Part shown: in pieces, positions 35,923 to 48,107 of the stretch
How positions within the stretch are numbered: the stretch's first letter is position 1
Layout: every line of letters begins with the position of its first letter
Assembly: GCA_947561395.2 (NCBI GenBank)
Contig: OX387183.1
Location: 27,950,853 to 28,014,852 of the forward strand
Origin: Buxus sempervirens
Lineage: Eukaryota; Streptophyta; Magnoliopsida; Buxales; Buxaceae
Reading direction: 5' to 3'
Length of the DNA: 64,000 nucleotides
The notes under the pieces: generated by a model
What the model was told of the DNA's origin: nothing
What the model saw: only the letters and a program-made list of their open reading frames with translations
Database searches by the model: none
Made by a program: the position numbers and the translations under genes

Positions 35923-38900
35923 TGCGCGCGTGGGAAACGCGGCACGGGGGTAATTCGGAGTCGCCACCGCCTGATGGGGTGCAGGCGGACACCTGGGTGC
36001 CTAATCTTGTCTATTAAGGCTTGGGTCTGCGGCTTTTGAGATTCTAAGTCGGGATCTCGGTTGCGGTCTGGGGAAGTCCGTAGACACCCCAGTCCACCCC
36101 GTCGGTTGACGGGTCCCGTGGGTTCCCTGGTTTGAGTCAGCTCTCTTGCTTGGTTCTCACCCGATTCCTAATCCAGCAGGTATTTAAGTTAGGCCTTGGC
36201 GGGACCACCTGATTGGTGTGAGTCCCTTTAGTTGATTTTATCTTTGCTTAACTTAAATTGTCTGAGTCTGATTGGATGGGCCCCGTTGGGTAAGCCCATG
36301 TGCCCATGTGGGCCTCTGTCTAAGCCTAGGAGGCCCTGTGGGCTTTGGTTAAGTGTGTTGGTTTTATTTAGTTTGTTCAAGTTGGATACTTAAGTGATTT
36401 CCATGCAAGAAGCCAGCCGGCATTGATTTGCGGGCCCCTGGGTGGGCCCCCATGTTGGTTGCCAAAGTGTCTTTAATTTATCTTATTTAAATTCATCCAG
36501 GTGGGTTGGATGTTGGGCTTGGGGCCCGTAGTCCAGATTTTAGGCTTGAAAGCCCATTGCTTCGAAGTTGGGGTTTGCACCCTTCCTTGGTTCGGTTAGC
36601 GGGCTTTGGTGGGCCCGACAGGCCCTAGCCCGTGGTCTCGGCCAAACCATGCAATTCATATGTCCATTACACATTACAGGGCACGGGTGGGCCGCATTGG
36701 GTTTGGCCCGCCCGGTTCAAATGGCTCATTTTACTTAAGTTGTTTAATTAGCATGCTTTGGGGTTCATTGGGCTTGGTGGGCCCCGTTGGAAGGCCCACG
36801 GGTATTCCGAGTTGGACCGGCGGTCCATGTTCCAAGTTGGGTTTCCGGGTGACCCGGAAACCCTGTTGGTTCAGTGGTTTTTTGGTTCAAATCGCTCCAA
36901 ATTTCGGCAAGGCATCAAAACATGCAAAAAACCACAATTCTGGGTGTATCCGGCCTTAGTGGCCGGATACACATGGGCCCTAGGTGATCCGGCCTGAGTT
37001 GCCGGATCACCTCAAAATTGCCTTTTGCGGGCTTTGGCCATTGGGGTGGCTTCCAGGGGTTTCCTAAGGCCTTTCTAAGGTTTGGTGGGCCCCTGGGAGG
37101 GCCCACACTAGCTCAGGTTTGGGGGAGAAGCCTCATTTGGCTTTTCTTTTTGTGTCTCTTAGCTAGGCAAGGGAGCTAGCCATGGTGCATGGGCCTGCCA
37201 CTCCACTTCTTTCCAGCAACGGGTAACAACGAGGTAGGGGTCTTAGCACCCCCCACCTAGGTATTTTAAAGTCACTAACTACATGTCCAAGCGGTAAACC
37301 ACATCTGAACTTCATGCCTAACTATTCTAACATATACATACATGCTTTACATTGATAAGGTAGCAACAATGAAGTGGGGACAGCAACTAGAAAAGACTAA
37401 GCATGCTACTGGAATGTACATGGAGATTAACCTAATACAGGCACCTAGAGCAGCAGCTCTCAAGGGAAATTAAACATGCCAAAAGGGAGGTGGGAGCCTC
37501 ATGAAAAGTAGGAGGGAGAGACCTTCATGCATAGCTGTGATGGTCTAGTGCAAGGGAGGATCCTAGGCTGCCTAAGCCTGCAGGGACAGCAACAAACAAT
37601 GAGGGCTTGCTGCTGTCTCCAGCAGCAGCCCTCTTGGACCATGCTAAGGGGGCTATGGGGTAATGGGAGGCATGCTTGGACACTAAAAAAAACAGCAAAT
37701 TACTAAAGGCAAAAGGGGGGCATACCAATCAGTGGCATGCTTCATTTTAGTTAAAAAACAACTGCTGTGCATGGGGATAAAAGGGGACTGTTGGTGGTTA
37801 GTAAGCATGCTGGACAGCATGTTACTGCAGGGAATTGGAGTCATTCGAATGATCTAAAAACAGCAGGTGGTAAAGGGGCTCGGGGGAGCATGCATGTTGG
37901 CACCATATGACAACAAAACAAGGGGAACACGGGGGAAAGGAAATACTGTTGATAATAATAAAAAAATCAGTAGCATGTTAAGGATTGTGGGGGGTAAAGG
38001 AGCATGCCTACATGTGCGAGAACAGCAGGTTACAAGTGGTACGGCCAGTGGCAATATACCAAAGAAATCAGTAAAAAAAAATGAAAAAAAGAGAAGGAAC
38101 AAGAAGGGAAATGGGTGGAGGGGCTGCTGCTGTTCCCAGCAGCAGCTCACTTGGACACTCAATGGGGGGTCACCAGGTGAGGGGGGGCATGCTTACTAAC
38201 CATTAAAGCCACAACACGCATACGGCAAGCAACCAAGGAGGTACAACCAGCCAAATACCCACAAAAAGTAGTGAAATTGGAGCTAAAGCATGACAAACAG
38301 AAAATCAAACTTTAGAAAGGAAATGGGGGGTCACTTAGGGGTACATGGGATGAAGTAGGAGAGAAACAAGTGCCTCTAATAGTTGCTGGAAATAAAGCAC
38401 AAAACAGCAACATATTAAGATTGAAAGTGTGCCAAAATGAAGCCCTCATGCTTGCATGGAACCACACATGGATCTCTCACCTTTGGTGGTTTCATGCCAT
38501 GGAGAGAAACGTCAAATGCATGCATAATAAGACAAGGAAATGACCCCATGCCAAGAAAGAAAATTAGATGCATGCTTAATATGACAAGGAAATCATCCCA
38601 TGCCAAGAAGAGAGACAAGAGTAAGCAAGTTAGAGAAAAAAAATCCAGATTTAATATATGAGGAACTCCACATGATATGGAACCTTACCTGGAGGTTCTA
38701 GGCTCTTTAGTGGAGGTGGAGACACTCCCTTGAGGATGGACAGCAGCTGGTAAGTCCTCCCACAGCAGCAGCAGCAAGCAACCTCTCCTCCTTGGCACTT
38801 GGTGGGTGAGAGATGAGGAGGAAGGAGGAGGAGAAGGGGTGGGGCTGCCTTGGGGTGGTGGTGGGAAGGTGGTGGAGCCAAAGGGGTGCTGGGGAGGGAG

Positions 38901-39828
38901 GATTCGGGTGAGTAATAGAGGGGCAAGGAGGTCTACAAGCAATGAAACCAACCAACCATTGGAAAGGGGGCTGCTGTCCCCTTTTATAAAAAAACTTAAT
39001 GTATCCGGACTTGGAGTCCGGATACACTATATATCATGTGTATCCGGACTTGGAGTCCGGATACACTAAGCTTCCTTTGTATCCGGACTTGGAGTCCGGA
39101 TACAAAACATAATAATTGGCAAAATTGAATTCCGCCGCGAATTTGTCGGAGAATCGACGCGAATCTCGCCGAGCAAATCTTCGTATCCGGCCTTGGAGTC
39201 CGGATATACATACGGGTATGTGTATCCGGTATATTTGACCGGATACAAATCGAAAAATTACGGATTTGCCCTTCGACTTGACCGATTCGACCGATTCGAC
39301 CGATTTGACACTTTTGGATATCTACGGATTGCCCCGCACGAATTTTTGTTTAGTCCTTGAGATTTTTGGATATTCAAGATTTAGTCCCCGAGATATTTTG
39401 CTGCGTTGGCAGCCACGTGTGCAGTTCCTGCGCCACGTGTGCAGTTTCCGGCTTTTGCAGCCCGGAAACTTCGACAGCTCATATCTCTTTCATCTGATCT
39501 CTGATTTGAGCAAACTCAATTGCGTTGAACTCGTATCGGAGCCCTCTATTCAATGACATAGGGTTAAGCACTTGGCACGGGGTTCGAGGAAAAGTCAACT
39601 TTCGGCTCATCCTCAAGTTTGACTGCCCGTAGAACCCTCATCCGGACTCCGATTCCAGCAAACTCAGTTGCGTTGGAACCATGTCGAGATTCTCTATCCA
39701 TTGGGATAAAGCAAGGTGGCCAAGTTTTATCTGATTAAAAGGTCAACTTTTCACCCCTTAGGGTTTGACTTTCTGCCCAGGGTTTGTATTTTTGGTTTTT
39801 CTGGGAGCGCAAAAATGAGGTGCTTACA
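35923..39828 (-). repeat. 5' LTR of copy B (right end of the complex)
   Basis: This LTR is 3906 bp, the same length as the shared LTR, with about five base differences by eye. The outer edge is exact because similarity to the other LTRs stops after ...tgcttaca at 39828. It carries the same TATA box (38980-38988), palindromes (39000-39247), G-boxes (39414-39419 and 39434-39439) and W-box cores. Confidence 0.92.
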
Positions 39829-40849
39829 ACTAGAATTTTAGGCATGAACTGGAAAGTTGACTTTTATTGGTAAGGAATTAGGTCTTAGGAGTATTTTTAG
39901 TGATTTCAAATGGAAGGTAAAACCTTATTTACATGTAAAGACTTAAGTAAATGGAAACATAAATATAAATGACATTTATGTGTAGGAGGTTTAGGTTGTT
40001 TGGGAAGCTGTTGGGGTTTAGGTTGTTTGGGAAGTTGTTGGGGAAGAAAAGGGTGAAGAACTGGAAAAATCAGAGCTCACATTTAGGTTCACGATTAATT
40101 GCCCCTCGGCGATTAGGTCCATGATTAATCACCGAGCTAATCCTGATTCATAATTAATCGCAAAACCTAATTCAGTCTCGCGATTAGTTCTTACAGTGAC
40201 TATTTTTGGGGCGTTTTGGCTAAGGATTAATCACTGGCTTGGTTTTTGAAAGTTTTTGGCTATTTTTCATCACCAAACTCATACAAACTATTTCTAACCT
40301 TTCCAACACTAAGTGGGATGATCATAAAACATCCCAAAATATTTAAAAACACCTTTTAAAACAGAAATCCATCCCAAATCCACATGAAAATGAATTTAAC
40401 ACATGAAACCTCATTCAATATACCAAACCCAAACCAAAATATAAAATATGATCAATGTATGTTTAAAATCCACAACAAATCAGTAGAAAATGAAACAAGA
40501 TTGCTATACAACCAAAACCCTACGAATTTTAGAAGCAAAAACCAACATGCAAGATCATTTCCTCAAATAAATCAAACTTAGAGAGAGAATATGAATTTTG
40601 GCGATACATTTTGGTTTGGAGGGTTTGCTATCTACATGTTTAATAGAAAAGCTCACTTGTCTTTAATCTTTCTTCTTCTCCTCCTTCTTCAAGCTTTCAA
40701 GTAAGCTTGCACACTTCTTGTTCTATACATCCAACATAAGAAAGGGGTTTTCAAAACACTTAGAAGTGAGGGCATCCTTTTTATATGCCCTACTTTTGAT
40801 CTTTCAAATTCACCCCTTAACAGAGTCTTTATTCCACTATATCCTTAGG
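39829..40849. other. Flanking DNA right of the Ogre complex, no gene
   Basis: This is AT-rich DNA without a convincing coding region. Around 40090-40260 a motif of the type (g)cgattaatc recurs in both orientations. A pyrimidine-rich cttcttctcctcc stretch lies near 40668-40700. It may belong to an older LTR whose edge is at 47039 (see findings). Confidence 0.5.
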
Positions 40850-41541
40850 GTATACTTAAGGCATATTAGGGGGTACCTTAGTGTTATTTGGGGGGTGGGG
40901 TGGGTACTTTAGTGTTATTTAAAGTGTACCTTGGTGTTTCAAGAGGTTTACCTTAGCTATTCAAGGAGGTATACTTTAGGTATGCTTGAGGGGTATACCT
41001 TAGTATACAAGAGGGGTAACTTAGTGTTTATGAGAGGGGTATCTTGGTGTTTCAAGGGGTTTACCTTAGTTATTCAAGGGGTATACTTTAGGTATGTTTA
41101 GGGGGGGTGTATACCTTAGTTATAGAAGGTGTGTACCTTAATAATACAAAGAGCTGTACCCTTATATGATACAAGAGGTGTATCTTAGGTAATACAAGGG
41201 GAGTCCTTTAGGTATACTTAGGTGGTACCTTGGGTAATACATGGGATACCTTAGGTATACGATGGGGGTACTATGAGTATACATAAGAGGTACTTTGGAT
41301 AATCTTAGGAGGTATTTTAGGTATACTTGGGAGGTACTTTGGGTATTTTTAAGAGATACTTTATGTATACTTGGGTGTTACTTTAGGTATACTTGAGAGG
41401 TACTGTAGGTATTCATAGAATGTACTTTAAGTATACTTGGGAGTTACTTTGGGTATTCTTAAGAGATACTTTAAGTATACTTGGAAGGTACTTTAGATAT
41501 ACTTTAGAAGTACTGTAGGTATTCTTAGAAGGTACTTTAGG
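40850..41541. repeat. Degenerate ~30-bp tandem repeat, left part
   Basis: Loose units built on gg(t)actttaggtatacttgg(g)ag run through this stretch, tighter toward the right end. The array resumes after the inserted element at 46499 (ggtacacttgagaggtacc). It was therefore split by the insertion at 41542-46493. Confidence 0.75.
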
Positions 41542-42384
41542 TGTAACACCCCAGATCCAGGTTTATTTAAAAACATAAACCCAAACCTTGAACATTAGGA
41601 AAAAAGCCCAATTAAAACTAATCCAGACTTAAACAATTCCTGTAAATATAATCAAAGTGCGACAATAAAAGAAAATTTTCTCTATAGAAGCATGGAATGA
41701 AAATAAAAATATCCAATGTATAACCATCAAACTAAGTCTGGAGGGGTCAACTAAAATAAAAATAATCCAAGCATCCATCAATGTCAACTAAAGAACTAAT
41801 CTGATACAATCCATCAATATTAAGTCAATCAATACCAAATTCCCTGAACCTACACAGGAATAAAATAATTCTCTTCCTGGCACTACAAAAATGAAGAGAA
41901 TTAGCGGCACCTTTTAGCGGCGGTAATCTAATTCCCGCCTCTAAAGGAACTATTACCGGCGGTAAAAGCACTTTCCGCCCCTAAAAATTCTTTTACCATT
42001 TTTTTTGCGCGGAAATTTTATGGCTCGCATTTTTTCAGCGCGAAATAGCCTTTAGCGGCGGTATCTACCGCCGCTATAGTAAGTTTTACCAGCGGTAACA
42101 TATCTACCGCCGGTAACAAGTTGCGCGGGAAGGTCCCGCCAAAAAAGCCTTATTTCCGGCGGTAGCAGTCCGCCGGTAATAACACTTTTAGCGGCGGTAA
42201 GCTCATTACCGCCCCTAAAAGCCATATATTAGCGGCTGTATACGCCTTGCCGCCCCGAAAAGACCCTTTTAGCGGCGGTAAGCCAATTACCCGCCCCTAA
42301 AAGCGAGTTTTCAGAGGCGGTAGTGTCTTTACCCGCCCCCGAAGAGACGTTTTAGCGGCGGTAATATCTTTACCGCCCCTAAAA

Positions 42385-43076
42385 ATCCATTTTAGGGGCT
42401 CTAAAACACTTACCGTCGGAAAAAAAAGTTGCCTTGCTGAAATAAAGTGCAAGTTTTACTGGCGGTTGTCAAAACCGCCGGTAAAACCCTGTTTTCACGT
42501 CCTTTACCGGCGGTTAAACCGCCGGTAAAGGACTTTTTTCATTTTTTTAAAAAGTTCGACTGCTACTATGTTGGACCTTTAGAGGCGGTATCTACCGCCG
42601 CTAAAACTCAATTTGTAGGGGCGGTAAGTCAATTACCGCCCCTAAAAGGGAGTTTTCAAAGGCGGTAGTGTCTGTACCGCCCCAGAAGAGACGTTTTTAG
42701 CGGCGGTAAACTCTGTACCGCCCCTAAAAGTCCATTTTAGGGGCTCTAAGTCGATTACCGTCGTAAAAACAATTTGTCGTGGGTGAAATAATGTGCAAGT
42801 TTTACCGGCGGTGTTCAAAACCGCCGGTAAAACCCTGTTTTCACGTCCTTTACCGGCGGTTAAACCGCCGGTAAGGGACTTTTTTCATTTTTTTCAAAGG
42901 CTCCACTGCTACCATGTTGGACCTTTAGAGGCGGTATTTACCGCCGCTAAAACTCAATTTTTAGAGGCGGTAAGTCAATTACCTCCCCTAAAAGATGGTT
43001 TTCAGAGGCGGTAATATCTTTACCGCCCCTAAAAATCTGCTTTTAGGGGCCGTAATGGACTCACTGCCCCTTAAAA
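42385..43076. repeat. 346-bp tandem duplication inside the CACTA element
   Basis: Two diverged copies (about 42385-42730 and 42731-43076) share gtgcaagttttac, a cctttaccggcggttaaacc palindrome, a tgttggacctttagaggcgg segment and the following block. The repeated short ORFs at 42447 and 42793 only mirror this duplication. Confidence 0.8.
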
Positions 43077-43350
43077 TGGAGTTTTAGCGGCGGTAACCGT
43101 ATTACCACCGCTAAAAGACATTTATTAAAAAACCATAAATTACTTTTAGCGGTGGTAAGCAAGTTACCGCCGCTAAAAGACCATACAAGCGGAACTTTTC
43201 CCCGCGTTTCAATTTTGAATGTACATTTAGGGGCGGTAATTACCGCCGCTAAAAGTTTAAGCGCGATTTTCAAATTGAATTCAACTCGTGGGCGCGGAAA
43301 ATGTAAGGTTTAGCGGCGGTAATCTTTGTACCGCCGCTAAAACTCGACTC

Positions 43351-43358
43351 TATAAAAA
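43351..43358 (+). promoter_or_regulatory. Possible TATA box inside the CACTA element
   Basis: TATAAAAA is followed by a pyrimidine-rich, leader-like stretch and caaggtatg. It could be the relict promoter and first exon of the lost transposase gene. There is no further support. Confidence 0.3.
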
Positions 43359-43404
43359 CCCGCTAAATCTCTTCTTTTCTTCAAGGTATGTTTTCTTTCT
43401 TTCT

Positions 43405-43409
43405 CTTCA

Positions 43410-43459
<50 letters not shown>

Positions 43460-43609
43460 ATCTCTCTCTCTCTCTTTCTCTCCCTCTCCATCTCTCTCTC
43501 TCTCTATCTCTCTCTCTCTCTCTCTCTTTCTCTCCCTCTCCATCTCTCTCTCTATCTCTATCTCTCTTTCTCTCCCTCTCCATCTCTCTCTCTATCTCTA
43601 TCTCTCTTT

Positions 43610-43648
<39 letters not shown>

Positions 43649-43680
43649 CCTCTCTACTTCTCTCTCTCTCTCTCTCCCCT
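43405..43680. repeat. (CT)n pyrimidine microsatellite inside the CACTA element
   Basis: About 275 bp consists almost only of ctctct, with interspersed ttt, ccc and cta variants arranged in longer quasi-repeats such as tttctctccctctccatctc. Open frames of Ser/Leu repeats here are artefacts. Confidence 0.93.
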
Positions 43681-44390
43681 CTCGGTTATGCTGCTGAAGG
43701 ACAGCAGCAAATTTTTTTTATTTTTTAATATGATTTTTAGCGGCAGTATTTCCCGCCGCTAAAAACATGATCTCATTTTTTTTATTTTTTAAAATGAGTT
43801 TTAGCGGCAGGAAATACCGCCGCTAAAAGCCGGAAATACCGCCGGTAATGAGTTATAACAATAGCGGCGGTAATCCACCGCCGGTAATGAATGGGCAATA
43901 GTGGCGGTAACTTACCGCCGGTAATGAGTGATACCAATAGAGGCGGTAAGATACCGCCGGTAATGACAGTGAAATAGCGGCGGTAACGTTACCGCCGGTA
44001 ATGAGTGAGCAATAGCGGCGGTAAGTTTTTTTACCGCCGCTAAAAGCTTTAGTGACGGCATCTTTTACGGCAAGACCGGTTACCGCCGGAAATGTTTTTA
44101 GCGGCGGTAATTGTTGTTTTAGCGGCGGTATCTTACCGCCGCTAAAAATGTCCTTTTTTGTAGTGTGGTAATTAGTATAATCCCCTGGTGTGTCTACCCC
44201 TGCAGCATCCTTATGCGGAATATCTGAAAACAAAACTGATAAAACGAATATGTGAGAAACAACACCTCAGTAAGTAGTCATGCAAATAGTTTGTAACAGT
44301 TCAATTATATGCAACATTTAATCAGACTAATCACGATAAATTCAAACACGATGAAATATAAAATGATACAATCATACGAATAGTCTTGAA

Positions 44391-44605
44391 GAAGTATTCC
44401 GCTGAGTAAACAGACTGAGGATAAAAGGCAAACGCCATGAAATAATACGCTTCCCAACGAGTGCACGGATTGAAGAGGTATCCCGCCGAGTACATGGACT
44501 GAGGATAAAAAGAAAACACCATGAAATAATACGCTTCCTACCGAGTACACGGATTGAGGAAGTATCTTGCCGAGTACACGGACTGAGGATAAAACAATGA
44601 GATAG
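44391..44605. repeat. 84-bp tandem repeat (about 2.5 units) in the solo LTR
   Basis: Units start at 44391, 44475 and 44559 and share gccgagtacacggactgagg and ccatgaaataatacgcttcc. A shorter duplicated motif, ccgcaatggcggaataaat, follows near 44640-44720. Confidence 0.8.
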
Positions 44606-46498
44606 TTGCAATAACGGAGATACAATCGTGCCAGAAAAATAACCGCAATGGCAGAATAAATAGTATGGCAATAGCCAAATCCCATCCGCAATGGCGGAAT
44701 AAATAAATTAGCCAATAGCCAAGTTACAATAGTGAATCAAAATCCCACACACGTGGAGTCAAATACATATCTCCAAATCAAGGTTTCAATGGGCAAAATA
44801 ATCTGAGTGTATATTAAATCATTCAGAGCTCAAAACATGTTCAAATAGTTCAAATACAGATGTAGGAACTCCTAAAATCAAGTTTCATTTAAAAGAGAAA
44901 AGTTTGGAACAATAAACTCGGAGAAAAGCTATTTCAGTAGAACATACCCAAAATCTTTATGAAAATTTATTTTGATCAATGGCCAGTGCAAACAATCTCT
45001 AAACACGCTAATCTTATTGGTACATGGGTTGAAAATAAATAAAAATATTTATATAGTGAAAAACTTGGCAAGTTGGAGAATTTGGGAAAATCTGTCAAGG
45101 GCGCTTGAGTGGCATCGGGCGCTCGAACAAGCGGCGTTGAAAACTAGATGACTTTAGGGTGGTCGCTCAAGCAGTCATTCGAGCGGTGCTTCGGGCGTTC
45201 GCTTTCAGGATTTTAATCACTTTCTGGTTTTTAAAAAAAATAAAAACATAGGCAGGGTGCCCTCAATAGCGCTCGAGCATTATCGAGTGCCCACGAATTG
45301 CTTCTCGAGGTTCACTGGGGCGCTTGAGCGGCAATTCAAGCTGCAGCTCAAAATTAATATTTTCTGCAACTTCCGAAAAGTTGCGTAATTCAATAAAAAA
45401 TCCAAAACTTTGAATTTAAAGCAACAAAACCATTCGAAATCATTCAAGAGCGTTGTATAAACATGTTAGAACAGTTTGGAACAATTAAATCTACCTATGT
45501 AATTCAAATGAACAGAAAATATCCCAGAAATACATGCTAGATCAGAAACTGAAAAATGCTGAATCTTACTATAAGCTCATCCAAATTCAAGTATAATTAT
45601 GGAAAATCATCATCAAGATATCCTAAATCACTCCCAACAATCATAAACACCAAAAACATGTGATTTCATACCAAATCAACTACATTCAAATCTGTAAATA
45701 TCCGAATAACCACGTTCATTGTCTAAACATCGAAATAATTGTTTATGCATATTTGGAAAGGATTACTTACCTCTTCTAGGATTTAATCCTTCTCTAATAG
45801 CAGTGCAAATCACTCCACAATTGATACACATGAACTCAGGAACCTCCTTTAATATACGATTAAAATTTTCAAACTTTGATCAACTCAGAACTAAACAGAA
45901 ACGCGAGTTGATCATTGCTTACCTTAAATCCTCACAGAAACAACTCCTTTTCCTCCTTCTGATCTGCTCCAAGAGGCTAGGAGATTAGGGTTTGAAATAC
46001 ATGTATAGGGGGAGAAGAGAAGTGGCGGCTGGTTTCTTCTTTTCCTTGGACGTCAGTAGGAACAGTCGCATGTTTGTGTTGTTTTATTTTTTTATTTTTT
46101 TTCCTTATTTACTTTTTGCCCAAGCTAGCATACTAAGCCTAATAGCCTCCCTTTTTATTGACTTACCCTTAAACCCTTCAAACCAATATACTAACTCTAA
46201 AAAAAAATTTGGACTTGGTCGGCCTCACCTTTCTCTAGTGGAATTCGACCACTTTTTATGAAAGATTTTAATTATGTTATATTTCTTTTAAATAATAGTA
46301 TATGGTTATTTTAAATAGAACTATCTATAAAATTATTATTCTTATTATCTCAAAACTAAAATACTAACTCACCTTACATTTAATTCTCCAAGTTCTCCGG
46401 GTTGAACCAATACCCCATTCCCTGCATGAATTAATTAACACCTCAAATTATTTTATTTAGTTATTTAATTTCCTAAAATTCTGGGGTTTTTCATTAGG

Positions 46499-47039
46499 TA
46501 CACTTGAGAGGTACCTTGGGTACACTTGGGTGGTATACTTGGGAGGGTGTACATTTGTTTTTCTTGGGGGTGTGCTTTAGGTGTACTTGGCTCAAATTGG
46601 TGTTAATGAGGATTCAATAAAGATATATGAGTGTTGCAATTCAAATCTGGGCACAAAACAATAAATTTGGAAAATTTTGTACTGGCTGCACGAACGTTAA
46701 AGTTGGACGTTCGGGCGTTAAACCTTTATCAAATGTTTCTGCAGAATTTAGCTTAACGTGTGATTAACGCACAATTCAAGGTCCACACATGAAAGCTAAT
46801 TTTCACGTTTAACTTCAAAATTCATTAGAACTAATTAGAGGATACTTTAACCAATTGAAATTTAAACATAACATTAATTAAGCTTACCTTAATAACCTCA
46901 ATAAAGTTCAATTTGCTTCCCCAAATTCTCAAGCATGATCCATATCCACCTCACCTTCATAACACAAATACTTAATTAGTCTCATAATCACACTTTAAAT
47001 AATTAAACTTAATAATTAAGATATAATTGGGGTTTTACA
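46499..47039. other. Right part of split tandem repeat and possible older LTR end
   Basis: The first ~100 bp continue the ggtacacttg tandem repeat. The rest is AT-rich without genes and ends ...attggggttttaca at 47039, which looks like an LTR terminus (TGTAAAACCCC on minus). Its left partner would lie beyond the Ogre complex, outside the window. Confidence 0.35.
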
Positions 47040-47349
47040 AACTGTTTTTATAAATGCAGGTTAAAAAGTTATCTTTTCCATAATTTTCGCTTTCAAAAAC
47101 CTATTACACTTGTCAGAGAGAGACTAGTAGAAAGTAGGGTAAGTATAATTTTGTATTATTAGTTTTTAAAGATGGATTCAAATGTGTCCATTTCTACGCA
47201 TTTGATTGCCCATTATCGAAGACAAAGAAAACCTTAAAATATAATCAATTGAAGTCTCCAAGAAATCAAGTAGTAATAAAAGATATTAAAACTAACAAGA
47301 GAGACGGCCATTGTTAGTTGAGGGATTAAGTCGGTCCTCTTATTATATG

Positions 47350-48097
47350 AATTAGGTGTAAGCAATAATCTAGGTTGCAAACTTTTTTTAAAAATATATA
47401 TGCAAAACGAGACAGTTAAAGGACATTGACTAAGCAAATTATTTATTATGTTATGTTTGCTTAGTCATTTTTTAATGGAGATTAGGTTCAAGTAATAATC
47501 CAAGTTGAAAGCCTTTCATTAAATATTCAAAATGGATATTAACAATGTTAGATGGAGGAAATAAAGGTCTAAAAAGGCAAAGCACACCATTCACACCTGC
47601 TAGTGCGTGACAACCTGTACTTAAATTCGTTTTCAAATTTTTCTAGTTCTTTAGAAATGGCCACATATTTCATAATTGTCCTCCAATTGGGTGATATAGA
47701 TTTGGGACAGTTTTGCCTTAAATTGTAGTTTGTTGCATATATTTTGTCTATTAAATGATTTTTTGAAACCTTTTTCAAACACATTTAAGATTTTCTAGTG
47801 TCCCTTCTCCAGAATAATTAGCAAGGAGGTGGTCGAACTTCTTATAATTGGTGCAAGCTTTTTAATTTCTATCTCATTTTTTATATATAATTTCTAATTA
47901 ATACTTAATAATTTGTATCTTTGATTTTTGTAAAAAATTGTGAGACTTAATTGGATGACGTACATAATAAGCTTTCTCTTTTCCAAATTTATTTTAATGT
48001 GGAATTGAATATTTGATCCAATCAAACTGAAAAAATGGGTGGTTAATCAAGGGTTCAACTACTATTACCTCTCTACAAATAAAGGATCATTAATGAG
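47350..48097. repeat. Upstream copy of the NLR promoter-region duplication
   Basis: This block matches 50200-51117, just before the immune-receptor gene. Shared stretches include gttagatggaggaaataaag, the ctttagaaatggccacat block and aaataaaggatcattaatga. No receptor coding follows this copy. It may be the relict 5' region of a deleted paralogue, or a transposed block. Confidence 0.75.
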
Positions 48098-48107
48098 CCA
48101 ATTCAAG

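Larger units (their letters stand above)
16165..39828 (-). mobile_element. Ogre-type Ty3/gypsy (Tat lineage) element, copy B
   Basis: This is a complete LTR-internal-LTR unit of about 23.66 kb (LTRs 35923-39828 and 16165-20070). Every part of copy A recurs about 19,758 bp to the right. The two LTRs are both 3906 bp and by eye differ at only about five bases, so insertion or duplication is recent: tens of thousands of years at the rice LTR rate of 1.3e-8, more at woody-plant rates. The coding parts look nearly whole, with a few interruptions. The right end is TGTAAGC read on the minus strand. The next plus-strand bases, actag (39829-39833), are the candidate target-site duplication, whose partner would lie left of the window. 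Confidence 0.88.
41881..44165. mobile_element. Non-autonomous CACTA (En/Spm) transposon, TSD TGG
   Basis: The ends are CACTACAAAAA (41881-41891) and its inverted copy TTTTTGTAGTG (44155-44165). They are flanked by the 3-bp direct repeat tgg (41878-41880 and 44166-44168), the hallmark of CACTA elements. The interior is packed with subterminal motifs of the type TTTTAGCGGCGGTAA and TTACCGCCGCTAAAA in both orientations, the expected TnpA-like binding repeats. No transposase coding remains in 2285 bp, so it depends on an autonomous partner. Confidence 0.93.
41542..46493. mobile_element. Solo-LTR-like element, TSD TTAGG, interrupted by a CACTA element
   Basis: It begins TGTAACACCCCAG and ends CTGGGGTTTTTCA, satisfying the TG...CA rule with short imperfect inverted ends. 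It is flanked by the 5-bp direct repeat ttagg (41537-41541 and 46494-46498). Without the inner CACTA insertion and its TSD it is about 2664 bp. I find no second LTR, PBS, PPT or coding domain, so it reads as a solo LTR. The TGTAACACCCC start is common in plant gypsy (Tekay/Del-like) LTRs, but the family is uncertain. It is clearly older than the Ogre complex. Confidence 0.72.

Noticed and set aside
1-39828. Possibility that the second internal region is an assembly duplication
   Set aside because: The copies differ by scattered substitutions and homopolymer lengths, so they are not a simple repeat of one read set. Merged haplotypes remain possible and are noted in the first finding.
42447-43014. 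Two similar 73-codon frames in the CACTA element as a gene pair
   Set aside because: They mirror the 346-bp tandem duplication and run through GCGGCGGT palindromes. No transposase motif is present.
43288-43762. Ser/Leu-repeat open frames over the CT tract
   Set aside because: They are translations of a pyrimidine microsatellite in several frames, with no domain or codon signal.
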